A stretch of DNA of 64,000 nt from contig NZ_OGTP01000030.1 of assembly GCF_900258035.1 (NCBI RefSeq), forward strand, positions 1 to 64,000, written 5' to 3'. This DNA is from Caballeronia novacaledonica (lineage in GTDB: Bacteria > Pseudomonadota > Gammaproteobacteria > Burkholderiales > Burkholderiaceae). The position numbers and the translations under genes are program-made. The notes beneath the pieces are model-generated. The model saw only the letters and a program-made list of their open reading frames with translations, had not been told where the DNA came from and did not search any database. Shown one piece after another: positions 43,074-52,118 of this stretch (the stretch's first letter is position 1; each line of letters starts with the position of its first letter).

Positions 43074-44461
43074 TGATCGGCCTTCCGGTTCTTGCGATAC
43101 CACTCGTGAAAAGTCTCGGCGGGCGCCTCGGGCAGATCGCGCTGACGTCCCCAGATGTTGAGCGGGTTGTAGAGCACGAAGTTCGGCAAGCGCTTCAACG
43201 CGCCGCCGAGCGACGCGACCGTCGCGCGATAAAGCGTCGGGCTCGCGAGCAGGCGCCCCGCCATCTTCAGGACTTCCTGCTTCACGAACGGCACTTCGTG
43301 TTTCTCGGCGATCACCTCGCGCCATTTGTAGATCTGCTCGTGAATGTTCACTTTCACCGGGCAGACGTTGGTGCAACTGCCGTTCATCGTCGAGGCGAAC
43401 GGCAGCGCGCTATAGCGCTTCAGATCGTGAGTGGGATTGATGATCGCGCCGATCGGCCCGGAATACGTTCCGCCGTAGGAAAGCCCGCCGCTGCGCCGAT
43501 ACACCGGACACGTATTCATACACGCGCCGCAGCGGATGCATTTGAGCGAGTACCAGAAGTCGTCCATCGCGAGCCGCTCGGAGCGGCCGTTGTCGACGAG
43601 GATGAAGTGCATCTCCGTGCCCGGACGCGGCGCGCGAAAGTGCGACGTGTATTGCGTGATCGGCGAACCGAGCGCGCTGCGCGACAGCATGCGCACGAAC
43701 ACGCCGAGATCGGCGATCGTCGGAATGATTTTTTCGATGCCGATCGACGCGATATGCAGCGGCGGCACGTTCGCCGACAAATCCGCGTTGCCTTCGTTCG
43801 TGCACACGACGACCGTGCCCGTCTCCGCGACCGCGAAATTGCAGCCGGTCATGCCCGCCGTCTTCTCGCGCACGAAGTATGGCCGCGTGTTCATGCGCTG
43901 GCTTTCGGCGAGATAGTGAATGTCACTGTTCTTCGGATCTGTACCGATGGTCTTGCCGAACAGTTCCGCCACATCCGCGCGCAACTTGTGAACAGCGGGC
44001 ACGACCATGTGACTCGGGTCCTGATGATCGAGTTGCTGGATGCGCTCGCCGAGATCGGTTTCCATCACGGTGATGCCGCGCGGCTCCAGATAGTCGCGCA
44101 TGTAGCACTCGTCGGTGAGCATCGACTTGCTCTTCACCAGCGAAGTCATGCCGCGCTCGTTCATCAGCGTGTAGACGAGTTCGTTGTGCTCCTGCGCATT
44201 GGCCGCGAAATGCACGACGACGCCGTTCTTCCCGGCCTGATCGACGAACTGCTCGATGTAATCGGCGAGATGGGAAAGCGTGTGCTCCTTGATCTGCGAC
44301 GCGAGATTGCGCATGGTCTCCCATTCGGGGATGCCGTGCGCCTGCGCGTCGCGCTTGCTGCGCAAGTCCCACAGTCGCTTGTCGTGGAACGCGACGTGAT
44401 CCGGCTTCTGCAGGAACGCGCCCGCCGCCTTCGCGTGATCGATGCGAACGGTTTTGCTCAT
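43070..44461 (-). CDS. lutB: Iron-sulfur protein LutB
   Basis: A 463-residue protein with a LUD domain (residues about 60-300, FAVAETGTVVVCTNEGNADL) followed by a ferredoxin-like part with CIRCGACMNTCP near residue 309 and CTNVCPVKVN further on, enough for two [4Fe-4S] clusters. It is the central subunit of lactate oxidation by LutABC. Both ends overlap neighbours by four bases (lutA before, lutC after), so the three are translated as a unit. Confidence 0.95.
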   Translation of the reverse strand: MSKTVRIDHAKAAGAFLQKPDHVAFHDKRLWDLRSKRDAQAHGIPEWETMRNLASQIKEHTLSHLADYIEQFVDQAGKNGVVVHFAANAQEHNELVYTLMNERGMTSLVKSKSMLTDECYMRDYLEPRGITVMETDLGERIQQLDHQDPSHMVVPAVHKLRADVAELFGKTIGTDPKNSDIHYLAESQRMNTRPYFVREKTAGMTGCNFAVAETGTVVVCTNEGNADLSANVPPLHIASIGIEKIIPTIADLGVFVRMLSRSALGSPITQYTSHFRAPRPGTEMHFILVDNGRSERLAMDDFWYSLKCIRCGACMNTCPVYRRSGGLSYGGTYSGPIGAIINPTHDLKRYSALPFASTMNGSCTNVCPVKVNIHEQIYKWREVIAEKHEVPFVKQEVLKMAGRLLASPTLYRATVASLGGALKRLPNFVLYNPLNIWGRQRDLPEAPAETFHEWYRKNRKADQ

Positions 44462-45201
44462 CCTTGCTCTCCGTTCAAGACTTGCGCGATATGGATGAAC
44501 TTCGCATCGGCTTTCATGCGTTCCGCGCAGCCTTGCTGATGCATCAGACATGACATGTCGCCCGACACGATGTACTCCGCGCCCGCCCCGACGTGATCGC
44601 GCACCTTGTCCTGCCCCATGCGCACGGACACGGCTTCTTCGGTGACGGAGAACGTGCCGCCGAACCCGCAGCATTCGTCGGGACGCGCGGGCGTGACGAA
44701 CTCGATGCCCTTCACGCCTTCGAGCAGCGCGCGCGGTTTCGAAAACGGCGTGCCCGCGACCTCCGAATTCGATGTCTCGCGCAAATGCCGCACCGCGCTG
44801 CAACTGTTGTGCAGTCCGACCTTGTGCGGAAACTCGGCCCACGGAAACGCGCGCACCTTCAGCACGTCATGCAGGAATTCGACGAGTTCATACATATTGC
44901 GGCGAACCTTTTGCACGGCGCCCGTCTGCTCGATTGCGGTGAAGTGTTCGCGGACATGATGCACGCAACTCGCCGATGGCCCGACCACATAGTCGTAGTC
45001 GGCGAAGTTGCGCGCGAACACGCGCTCGGCGCCGGCGGCGTCCTTGTGCGCGCCGCTATTGGCCATCGGCTGGCCGCAGCACGTCTGATCCGGCGGATAG
45101 TCGACGTCGACGCCGAGCCGTTCGAGCAATTCGAGCGTGGCGATGCCGACCTGCGGATAAAACGCGTCGATGAAACAGGGAACGAACAGGGCAACTTTCA
45201 T
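44458..45201 (-). CDS. lutA: Lactate utilisation protein LutA
   Basis: A 247-residue protein of the GlcF/heterodisulfide-reductase CCG family. Two CCG cysteine motifs are visible: QTCCGQPMANSG near residue 41 and DECCGFGGTFSV near residue 185, each with distal Cys. It begins MKVALFVPCFIDAFYPQVG. It is the first gene of the lut operon, transcribed from the divergent region that holds the operator. Confidence 0.95.
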   Translation of the reverse strand: MKVALFVPCFIDAFYPQVGIATLELLERLGVDVDYPPDQTCCGQPMANSGAHKDAAGAERVFARNFADYDYVVGPSASCVHHVREHFTAIEQTGAVQKVRRNMYELVEFLHDVLKVRAFPWAEFPHKVGLHNSCSAVRHLRETSNSEVAGTPFSKPRALLEGVKGIEFVTPARPDECCGFGGTFSVTEEAVSVRMGQDKVRDHVGAGAEYIVSGDMSCLMHQQGCAERMKADAKFIHIAQVLNGEQG

Positions 45202-45240
45202 GAGGTCCGATCGTGGGGTGGGACAATCATTTTTGGTAAG

Positions 45241-45255
45241 CTTGGTCTGACCAAG
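45241..45255. promoter_or_regulatory. Probable GntR/FadR-type operator
   Basis: A perfect palindrome CTTGGTC-T-GACCAAG. Its core TTGGTNNNACCAA matches the operator of FadR-family regulators such as PdhR and LldR. It lies 40 bases before lutA and 73 bases before the regulator gene, so it can control both. A second half site TTTGGTAAG lies just to the left. Confidence 0.85.
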
Positions 45256-45327
45256 ACTTTAATGAGATGCCCGTTTCGTGTCAAACTCGGATATCCACCA
45301 GCTTTCAACCGGCTTTTACGTCCAACG

Positions 45328-46071
45328 ATGAGTTTTCAGCCCGTCCATGCGCACTCGTACGCCCGCGTGCGTCTCTCCGATGTCGTGTCCGGCCAGATTC
45401 GCGAGCTGATCTCGAACGGCACGCTCCTGCCCGGCCAGCGCCTGCCCGCCGAGCGCGATCTGGCGGACCAGTTGAACGTGTCGCGTCCGTCGCTGCGCGA
45501 GGCGCTGATCCGGCTGGAATCGGACGGCTTCATTCGCGCGGCCGGGCGCGGCGGTTTCGTCATATCGGATGTGACGGCGCCGCTCGTGTCGCATCCGCTC
45601 GCGGCGCTGCTCGAACAGCAGCCGAACGCCAGCGCCGACGTGCTCGAACTGCGCCACGGCCTCGAAACGCTGTCCACCGCCTACGCCGCCGAGCGCGCCA
45701 CCGACGCCGATATCGCGCGCATCGCCGCCGCGTTCGATGCGCTGCAAGCCGCCGTCGCCGGGAAAAGCACGCGCATCGCGGAAAAGGATGCCGCGTTCCA
45801 TCTCGCGATCGCGGACGCGACGCACAACGTGGCGCTGACGCACGTGATGCACGGCCTCAACGAAGTGGTGCGCGAGTCGATGCTGACTTCGCACCGCCTC
45901 GTCGATTACGACGACGAAGTCGAGGCGAATCTGATGGCGCAGCATCGCGCGATCTTCGATGCGATCGTCGCGCGTGACCCCGCGCGGGCGCGCGAGTGCG
46001 CGGGTGCGCATCTCGATTACGTGCGCACGCTCTACGCCGATATCGCGGCACGGAAAAAGCGCGTCGCCTGA
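45328..46071 (+). CDS. lldR: FadR-family GntR regulator of lut genes
   Basis: A 247-residue regulator with an N-terminal GntR winged helix (LPAERDLADQLNVSRPSLREALIRLE) and a C-terminal FCD effector domain with metal-binding His positions. It is divergent from lutABC and shares an operator with it, as lactate regulators LldR do. ATG at 45328; the frame is open further upstream across the operator, which is unlikely to be coding. Lactate as effector is inferred from context. Confidence 0.88.
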   Translation: MSFQPVHAHSYARVRLSDVVSGQIRELISNGTLLPGQRLPAERDLADQLNVSRPSLREALIRLESDGFIRAAGRGGFVISDVTAPLVSHPLAALLEQQPNASADVLELRHGLETLSTAYAAERATDADIARIAAAFDALQAAVAGKSTRIAEKDAAFHLAIADATHNVALTHVMHGLNEVVRESMLTSHRLVDYDDEVEANLMAQHRAIFDAIVARDPARARECAGAHLDYVRTLYADIAARKKRVA

Positions 46072-46210
46072 ATCGCCTTACGAATCTGTAAGCAACGAGA
46101 AAGTCCCGATAGGACAAGACCTACACAGATTTCGGACATGCACGGCTAACGGGCGCCGGCGTTCGTCGCGATACTGAAACCGTCAACAACAACACGCGAA
46201 GGAGGACGAT

Positions 46211-46285
46211 ATGCCTTACTTGCTCGGATGGTTGCTCGGCGTGCCGGTCATCGTGCTGGTGATCCTGTATCTGATCTTTCATTGA
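46211..46285 (+). CDS. 24-residue hydrophobic membrane peptide
   Basis: A tiny open frame coding for MPYLLGWLLGVPVIVLVILY and LIFH. It is one transmembrane helix. A strong ribosome site (AAGGAGGA) lies six bases before the ATG and a rho-independent terminator lies 35 bases after the stop, so it appears as a single-gene unit. No clear promoter is seen in the 139 bases before it. I do not recognise a named family; small one-helix peptides of this kind often modulate membrane complexes or stress responses. Confidence 0.65.
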   Translation: MPYLLGWLLGVPVIVLVILYLIFH

Positions 46286-46319
46286 TCGCATGCGAGCGCG
46301 AGATGCATCGAAGAGCCAA

Positions 46320-46353
46320 GGGCGTCGATACAATACGACGCCCTTTCTCTTTT
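46320..46353 (+). terminator. Terminator after the 24-residue peptide gene
   Basis: An 8-bp stem GGGCGTCG/CGACGCCC (46320-46327, 46336-46343) with an 8-base loop and the tail TTTCTCTTTT. It ends 13 bases before creA, whose promoter may overlap the loop (TACAAT). Confidence 0.8.
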
Positions 46354-46366
46354 CCGGAAGTCGACG

Positions 46367-46843
46367 ATGAAATCCTCCGTCCTTGCGCTCGCCGCGTCGC
46401 TCGCTACTCTCTTCGGCGCGGGCATCGCGCACGCTGAGGAAATCGCCAGCGTCAACACCAATTTCCGCTTTACCGGATCGGACCGCGTGAGCGTCGACGC
46501 TTACGACGATCCGCTCGTGCAGGGCGTCACCTGCTACGTGTCGCGCGCGCGCACGGGCGGCGTGAAAGGCACGCTCGGCATCGCCGAGGATCCGACTGAA
46601 GCGTCGATCGCCTGCCGCCAGGTCGGGCCCATCAAGATCGCGGAGCCGCTGAAACAGAAAACCGATGTGTTCTCGGCCGGCATGTCCTTCATCTTCAAGA
46701 CGCTGCACGTGGTGCGCATCGTCGATGCAAAGCGCAATACGCTCGTCTACCTGACGTACAGCGACCGCATCGCGACCGGCAGCCCGAAAAACAGCGTGAC
46801 GGCCGTGCCGGTGCCCGAAGGCACGACCATACCGGTGAAGTGA
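46367..46843 (+). CDS. creA: CreA family periplasmic protein
   Basis: A 158-residue protein with signal peptide (cleavage near AHA-EE, residue 23). The mature part closely follows E. coli CreA: DAYDDPLVQGVTCYVSRARTGG, AEDPTEASIACRQVGPI, SFIFKTLHVVRIVDAKRNTL. Its role is not known; in E. coli it lies near the creBCD regulon genes. Here it stands alone between a small peptide gene and an AraC regulator. Confidence 0.93.
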   Translation: MKSSVLALAASLATLFGAGIAHAEEIASVNTNFRFTGSDRVSVDAYDDPLVQGVTCYVSRARTGGVKGTLGIAEDPTEASIACRQVGPIKIAEPLKQKTDVFSAGMSFIFKTLHVVRIVDAKRNTLVYLTYSDRIATGSPKNSVTAVPVPEGTTIPVK

Positions 46844-46917
46844 CGGCCAACTGTCCGGCCCGGCGCGTAGCAAAGTTGTAAACTGTGCGATTCCGCCTGT
46901 CTCAGAATTCCCGAACG

Positions 46918-47739
46918 ATGAACGCCGACCGTTTCCGCAATGCCGCACGCTACTGGCGCTCGCCGCTCGTGCCGGACGCGGACATGGTCACGGCCGAATA
47001 CTACGATCACGAATTCTCGCCGCACTGGCACGACGCGTACACGGTGCCCGTCATCGAAGCCGGCGCGGAATGCTACGACTATCGCGGTGCGCATCACGTG
47101 GCCGAAGCCGGCTCGGTGCCGGTGATCAATCCCGGCGAAGTGCATACCGGCGCGCGGGCCGTCGATGCGGGCTGGCGCTATCGCGTGTTCTATCTGCCGG
47201 TGCCGCTGGTCGAAGGCCTCGCGCGCGACATGTCCGGGCGGCGCGAATCGTCGCCGTGGTTTGCCGACGACATCATCCGCGATCCCGATCTGGCGCGGCG
47301 TCTGTTGCATGCGCACCGTCTGCTGGAAAACGGCGCGGACCCGCTCGCCGCGGAACTGGCGCTCGTCGATGCCGTGACGACGCTGCTCGGCCGGCACGCG
47401 CAGGAACGCCCCGGCATCGCGCCGCTCGCCGCCGATGCGCAACGCGTCAAGGCAATGAAATCCCGTCTCGCCGACGATCTGCTCGAACCGGTTACGCTCG
47501 CCGAACTCGCGCGAACGGTCGGCCTCTCGACGTTCCACGCGGCGCGTCTCTTCACGCGCGAAACCGGTCTCGCGCCGCACGCGTGGCGCAATCAGTTGCG
47601 GATCGTGCGCGCGTTGCCGGCGTTGCGCGCGGGCGCGTCCGTCACCGACGTCGCGGCGGCGAGCGGCTTCACCGATCAAAGTCACTTCACGCGCCATTTC
47701 AAGCGCACGTTCGGCGTGCCGCCCGGCCGCTGGCGCTGA
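46918..47739 (+). CDS. AraC-family regulator
   Basis: A 273-residue protein with an N-terminal cupin sensor (HEFSPHWHDAYTVPVIEAG, INPGEVHTG) and C-terminal double helix-turn-helix (TLAELARTVGLSTFHAARLF and VTDVAAASGFTDQSHFTRHF). It lies 85 bases before azlC on the same strand, a usual arrangement, so it probably controls azlCD. Effector likely an amino acid, by inference. ATG at 46918; a GTG-type start upstream is possible. Confidence 0.9.
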   Translation: MNADRFRNAARYWRSPLVPDADMVTAEYYDHEFSPHWHDAYTVPVIEAGAECYDYRGAHHVAEAGSVPVINPGEVHTGARAVDAGWRYRVFYLPVPLVEGLARDMSGRRESSPWFADDIIRDPDLARRLLHAHRLLENGADPLAAELALVDAVTTLLGRHAQERPGIAPLAADAQRVKAMKSRLADDLLEPVTLAELARTVGLSTFHAARLFTRETGLAPHAWRNQLRIVRALPALRAGASVTDVAAASGFTDQSHFTRHFKRTFGVPPGRWR

Positions 47740-47824
47740 GCGTTTCGGCGAGCCAGGAAAGCGCAAGAACGTACAAGCATTGGAACCGGCGTCTTGCGTA
47801 TCCTCGCTTCCATAGGAGGAAATC

Positions 47825-48601
47825 TTGAAAGCAACACCCGCTCAATCGTCCACGCAACCGTCCGGCGCCGCGCTGCGCGAATTCGCCGCAGGCGCGCGCG
47901 ACACCATTCCGATGATGATCGGCGCCGCGCCCTTCGGCGTGATCTTCGGCACGCTCGTCACGGCCAGTCCGCTCACGCTCTGGCATGGCCAGTTGATGTC
48001 GCTCGCGGTGTTCGCGGGCTCCGCGCAGTTCATCGCGGTCGGGCTGATCGCGTCGCACGCGAGCTTCGCCGTCATCCTGGCGACGACGTTCGTCGTCAAT
48101 CTGCGTCACGTGCTCTATTCCGCGACGCTCGCGCCCTATGTCGCGCATCTGCCGCGCCGCTGGCGCTGGGCGCTCGCGGGCCTTCTCACCGACGAAGTCT
48201 TCGCCGTCGCCTACGCGCATTATCAGAAGCGCGCGCCGGGCGAGACCGGTCCGCATTACTTTTTCGGCTCCGGCGTCTCGATGTATCTGAACTGGCAGTT
48301 GTGGACGCTCGCCGGCCTGTTGTTCGGCGCGGCGTTTCCCGGCCTGAAGTCGCTCGGCCTCGACTTCGCGATGGTCGCGACGTTCATCGCGATCATCGTG
48401 CCGCAACTGGTCGCCGTGCGTTTCGTCGCGGCGGCGCTCGCGTCGGGCGTGCTGTCGTTCGCGTGGCAGGGCTGGCCGTACAAGCTCGGGCTGCTCGCGG
48501 CGGTGTTCGTGGGTGTCGCGGTCGGCATGGTGCTCACGCTGATGGAAAACCGTCCGCATGAGAAAAACCGCCTGAAGAACGTCAAGGAGCGCACGCAATG
48601 A
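47825..48601 (+). CDS. azlC: AzlC-type branched-chain amino acid exporter subunit
   Basis: A 258-residue membrane protein with the AzlC signature (GARDTIPMMIGAAPFGVIFG, FAGSAQFIAVGL, NLRHVLYSATLAPY). With AzlD it forms an exporter of branched-chain amino acids. The start is a TTG at 47825 with AGGAGGA four bases earlier; this strong site decides the rare codon. Its stop overlaps azlD by four bases (ATGA). Confidence 0.92.
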   Translation: MKATPAQSSTQPSGAALREFAAGARDTIPMMIGAAPFGVIFGTLVTASPLTLWHGQLMSLAVFAGSAQFIAVGLIASHASFAVILATTFVVNLRHVLYSATLAPYVAHLPRRWRWALAGLLTDEVFAVAYAHYQKRAPGETGPHYFFGSGVSMYLNWQLWTLAGLLFGAAFPGLKSLGLDFAMVATFIAIIVPQLVAVRFVAAALASGVLSFAWQGWPYKLGLLAAVFVGVAVGMVLTLMENRPHEKNRLKNVKERTQ

Positions 48602-48921
48602 ATTACGTCTGGCTGATCGTCGGCATGGCGCTCGTGACGTATGTGATCCGCGCCGCCGTCTTCGTGTTGGGCGACCGCCTGCCTTTTCCGCCGATCGTGC
48701 GCACCGCGCTTTCCTTCGTGCCGGTGACCGTGCTCACCGCGATCATCGTGCCGATGACCGTCTCGCCGCACGGCAACGGCGCCGAGATCACGTGGCGCAA
48801 TCCGCAGCTCGTCGCGGCGATCGTGGCGATCGTCGTCTGCCTGCTCACGAAACGGCCGCTTTTGACGATTGCGGTGTCGCTGGCGGTGTTTTTCGCGTGG
48901 CAGTTTGCCGTGCTGCGCTAA
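48598..48921 (+). CDS. azlD: AzlD-type exporter subunit
   Basis: A 107-residue protein with about four short transmembrane helices (YVWLIVGMALVTYVIRA, ALSFVPVTVLTAIIVPM, LVAAIVAIVVCLL, LLTIAVSLAVFFAWQ). It is the small partner of AzlC. A weak hairpin GCCGTTAAACGGC (48939-48951) follows. Confidence 0.92.
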   Translation: MNYVWLIVGMALVTYVIRAAVFVLGDRLPFPPIVRTALSFVPVTVLTAIIVPMTVSPHGNGAEITWRNPQLVAAIVAIVVCLLTKRPLLTIAVSLAVFFAWQFAVLR

Positions 48922-49086
48922 ACGTGTTCCATTAATCGGCCGTTAAACGGCTTTCAAAAAGCACCGAAGATTCCTCAAGTTCCCGGAAATTGCGCCGTTA
49001 TCAGAAACGAATGGACTCCGCCCTGAGAGCGGCGCCGTAAGCAATGCCCGCGTCCGGACCAGCCGGAAGCGGAACCGGGAACCAAC

Positions 49087-49851
49087 ATGCGTCAAATCAC
49101 CCTTTCGTTACGCGAAGAGACGATCGCTTCGCTGCAGCGCGATTTCGAAGCGTTCATGCGTCTGTCGCTGAAGCTGGATCCGCAGTTCGTCACGCCGACG
49201 TTCGAGGACTTCCTGCGCGCAAAGCTGCTCGACAACGACACGCCGCTCACCGAGCAGGCGGTGCAGCGCATGCTGACGCACGGCCAGTACGCGTGGGCCA
49301 AGCGCGCGCTCGACAAGGAATTTCCCGATGTCGTCGAAATCCTGATTCGTCAGGCGGCCGAGCATGGATTCGCGTTCGCGATCCGCGCCGACTGGACCGC
49401 CGAGGATCTCATCGCGGCGTCGCGCGCGTGGGCGACGGCAATCGTCACCGAGGCGAAAGGCGACGTGTCGCAGGTGGACATGCTCGCATCGCAGATCAAA
49501 TCGGCGGCGGCGGATATCCGCGAAGTCGAGGAAAAGATGCAGACGCCCGCGTGGCGTCTCGCCGATTCGCTGCGCCAGCGCGTGTACGAGATGAAGATTT
49601 CCGTGGAGACGAGCATCGGTTCCACCGCGCGCGAGAAGCTCGGCGAACTGCGCTGCCTGCTGCGGCTCGGCATTTTCTATGGGTCGATCCAGAAGCAGGA
49701 AGCGCAACAGGTGCTGGAATATCTGCGCTCGCTGCGGCCGGAGCTGTTCGTCGAAGAGCCTTACGACGGCTTCACGCGTTTCGCCGCCTGGCTGCGCAGC
49801 ATTTTCGCGCCGGCGCCGCGCGCGCCACGCCCGTCACGCGCGCAGCGTTAA
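49087..49851 (+). CDS. Conserved hypothetical protein, 254 residues
   Basis: A soluble, largely helical protein that I do not recognise. It starts MRQITLSLREETIASLQRDF, contains a coiled segment (SQIKSAAADIREVEEKMQ, residues 137-154) and ends in an Arg/Pro-rich tail. No catalytic motif or membrane helix is visible, except a possible amphipathic AAWLRSIFAPAP. Codon use is the same as in the neighbours. Its stop codon overlaps the convergent helicase stop by three bases. Confidence 0.75.
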   Translation: MRQITLSLREETIASLQRDFEAFMRLSLKLDPQFVTPTFEDFLRAKLLDNDTPLTEQAVQRMLTHGQYAWAKRALDKEFPDVVEILIRQAAEHGFAFAIRADWTAEDLIAASRAWATAIVTEAKGDVSQVDMLASQIKSAAADIREVEEKMQTPAWRLADSLRQRVYEMKISVETSIGSTAREKLGELRCLLRLGIFYGSIQKQEAQQVLEYLRSLRPELFVEEPYDGFTRFAAWLRSIFAPAPRAPRPSRAQR

Positions 49852-52016
49852 TCCCACATTCCCTTCAGGCGCGCCGCGATATCGATCTTCGCCTTCGCGG
49901 CCGCCGCGAGTCCCGCCGCCGTCGGCGCGGCGGGCGCGATCACCGGCGGCCAGGCGGCCGCTTCGAAGTGCGGCATCAGATGCGGCGGGATGAAGCGCGT
50001 GCGCTGCGCCCAGACGTGCCGGTCGCCGAGATGCGTCTGGTTGTGCACGTAGAACCGCTGCGGCGTGACGATGTGCAGGTCTTCTTTCGCACGCGTCATC
50101 GCCACGTAGAGCAGACGCCGCTCCTCGTCGATTTCTTCGTCGCTGCCCGTGCCCAGATCGGACGGGATGCAGCCGTCCACGCCGTTCAGCACGAACACGT
50201 TGCGCCATTCCTGGCCCTTCGCCGAATGGATGGTCGAGAGAATCAGATAGTCCTCGTCGAGCATCGGCACGCCGGATTCGTCGCTCGTCGCGTCGGGCGG
50301 ATCGAGCGTGAGTTCGGTGAGAAAGCGCTCGCGCGTGGGATAGGTCGACGCGATGCTTTCCATCTGCAGCACGTCGCCGATGCGGATCGCCGCGTCCTCG
50401 TGATTGAGCGAAAGAATCGGCTCGTACCAGCGGCGGATCATTTCGAACTCCGCCGGCCAGCCGGATTCGCGGCCGCAGAGCTTCGCCATCAGGCCGACGA
50501 AGCGCGGCCAGTCTTCGCTGGCGCGCGCGGGCGCCTGAAATCGGGCGATCGCGCGCGGCGCCTCGTCTTGCGCGACGCTATCCAGCAGACGCCCCGCGAT
50601 CGCCGGCCCGATGCCCGGCAGCAACTGCGCGACGCGAAAACCCGCGACGCGGTCGCGCGGATTCTCCGCCCAGCGCAACACCGCCAGCACGTCCTTCACG
50701 TGGACGGAATCGAGAAACTTGAGTCCGCCGAACTTCACGAACGGAATGTTGCGCCGCGTGAGCTCGATTTCGAGCGTCGCGCTGTGATGCGCGGCGCGAA
50801 ACAGCACGGCCTGCGCCTTGAGTTTCATGCCCGCCTCGCGCGCTTCGAGCACTTTCTCGACGACATAGCGCGCCTGGTCGGCTTCATCGGCGACGGACAC
50901 GACGCGCGGCTTCTGCGCCGAGGCCTTGTCGGTCCACAGGTTCTTCGTGTAGCGCTCCGACGCGAGCCCGATCACCGCGTTCGACGCCTCGAGAATCGGC
51001 AACGTCGAGCGATAGTTGCGATCGAGCGTGACGGTCGCGGCGGGCGGATCGAAATGGCCCGGAAAATCGAGAATGTTGCGCACGGTCGCGCCGCGAAACG
51101 AATAGATGGACTGCGCGTCGTCGCCGACGACCGTGAGGCCGCGCCCGTCCGGCTTCATCGCGAGCAGGATGGACGCCTGCAGGCGGTTCGTGTCCTGATA
51201 TTCGTCGACGAGCACGTGATCGAAGCGGCTCGCGAGATCCGCCGCCACCGAAGGCTCCGCCGCGAGGTGCGACCAGTAGAGCAGGAGGTCGTCGTAATCG
51301 AGCACGCTTTGCGCCTGTTTCGCGTTGACGTAGGCGGCGAAGAGGCGCTTCAGATCGGCTTCCCATTCGCGGCACCACGGATACGACTGATCGAGCACGT
51401 TGGCGAGCGACGCGCCCGTGTTCACGACACGCGAGTAGATCGCGAAGCACGTCGACTTCGCGGGAAAGCGCTTCTCCTTCGACGACAACCCGAGTTCGTG
51501 GCGCACCAGATTCATGAGATCGGCGGAATCTTCGCGATCGTTGATCGTGAACGACGGCGCGAGCCCGACGAGATCGGCGTAATCGCGCAAAAGCCGCGCG
51601 CCGACGCTGTGAAACGTGCCCGACCACGTCAGCCCCTGCGCGATGGCGCTTCGCTTGCCGAGCGCGTTCATCGCGATTCGCGACACGCGTCGCGTCATTT
51701 CGAGCGCCGCGCGGCGCGAAAACGTGAGCAGGAGAATGCGATGCGGATCGGCGCCCTTCACCAGCAGATGCGCGACGCGATGCGCAAGCGTGTTGGTCTT
51801 GCCCGAGCCCGCGCCGGCGATCACGAGCAGCGGCCCGCCCGCGCGACCGGGTTGATCGACGCCGAACTCCACGGCCTCGCGCTGCGCTTCGTTGAGCTTC
51901 GCGAGATAGTCGGCGACCTGTTTCGCGGTGGATTCGGAAGCGGCGTCGGCGGTGTCGGGGAGCGTGAGCACGTGAGGAAAAGCGGCGGGAAAGAGTGACG
52001 CACACTGTATATCCAT
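49848..52016 (-). CDS. UvrD/Rep-family ATP-dependent DNA helicase
   Basis: A 722-residue superfamily-1 helicase. In order: Walker A AGAGSGKTNTLAHR, motif II VLVDEYQDTN, motif III GDDAQSIYSFRGA, motif IV LDRNYRS, motif V LSTIHSAKGQEW and motif VI LLYVAMTRAKEDLHI. It is a UvrD/PcrA-type 3'-5' helicase but differs from UvrD in its C-terminus, which is Ala-rich. Roles in repair or replication restart are inferred. ATG at 52016 is used; an upstream TTG exists. It is monocistronic. Confidence 0.93.
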   Translation of the reverse strand: MDIQCASLFPAAFPHVLTLPDTADAASESTAKQVADYLAKLNEAQREAVEFGVDQPGRAGGPLLVIAGAGSGKTNTLAHRVAHLLVKGADPHRILLLTFSRRAALEMTRRVSRIAMNALGKRSAIAQGLTWSGTFHSVGARLLRDYADLVGLAPSFTINDREDSADLMNLVRHELGLSSKEKRFPAKSTCFAIYSRVVNTGASLANVLDQSYPWCREWEADLKRLFAAYVNAKQAQSVLDYDDLLLYWSHLAAEPSVAADLASRFDHVLVDEYQDTNRLQASILLAMKPDGRGLTVVGDDAQSIYSFRGATVRNILDFPGHFDPPAATVTLDRNYRSTLPILEASNAVIGLASERYTKNLWTDKASAQKPRVVSVADEADQARYVVEKVLEAREAGMKLKAQAVLFRAAHHSATLEIELTRRNIPFVKFGGLKFLDSVHVKDVLAVLRWAENPRDRVAGFRVAQLLPGIGPAIAGRLLDSVAQDEAPRAIARFQAPARASEDWPRFVGLMAKLCGRESGWPAEFEMIRRWYEPILSLNHEDAAIRIGDVLQMESIASTYPTRERFLTELTLDPPDATSDESGVPMLDEDYLILSTIHSAKGQEWRNVFVLNGVDGCIPSDLGTGSDEEIDEERRLLYVAMTRAKEDLHIVTPQRFYVHNQTHLGDRHVWAQRTRFIPPHLMPHFEAAAWPPVIAPAAPTAAGLAAAAKAKIDIAARLKGMWD

Positions 52017-52118
52017 ACAACCCGCGCGCGCAAGTCTTTGGCTCGACAACGCTTTTGGCCCCCAATGCAACGAGCCCGGTTCACGGGAACCGGGCTCGCA
52101 TCGCGACGAAAGCGCGTG

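Noticed and set aside
46072..46210. Possible regulatory RNA before the 24-residue peptide gene
   Set aside because: No promoter pair or stable hairpin with T-run was seen in this gap.
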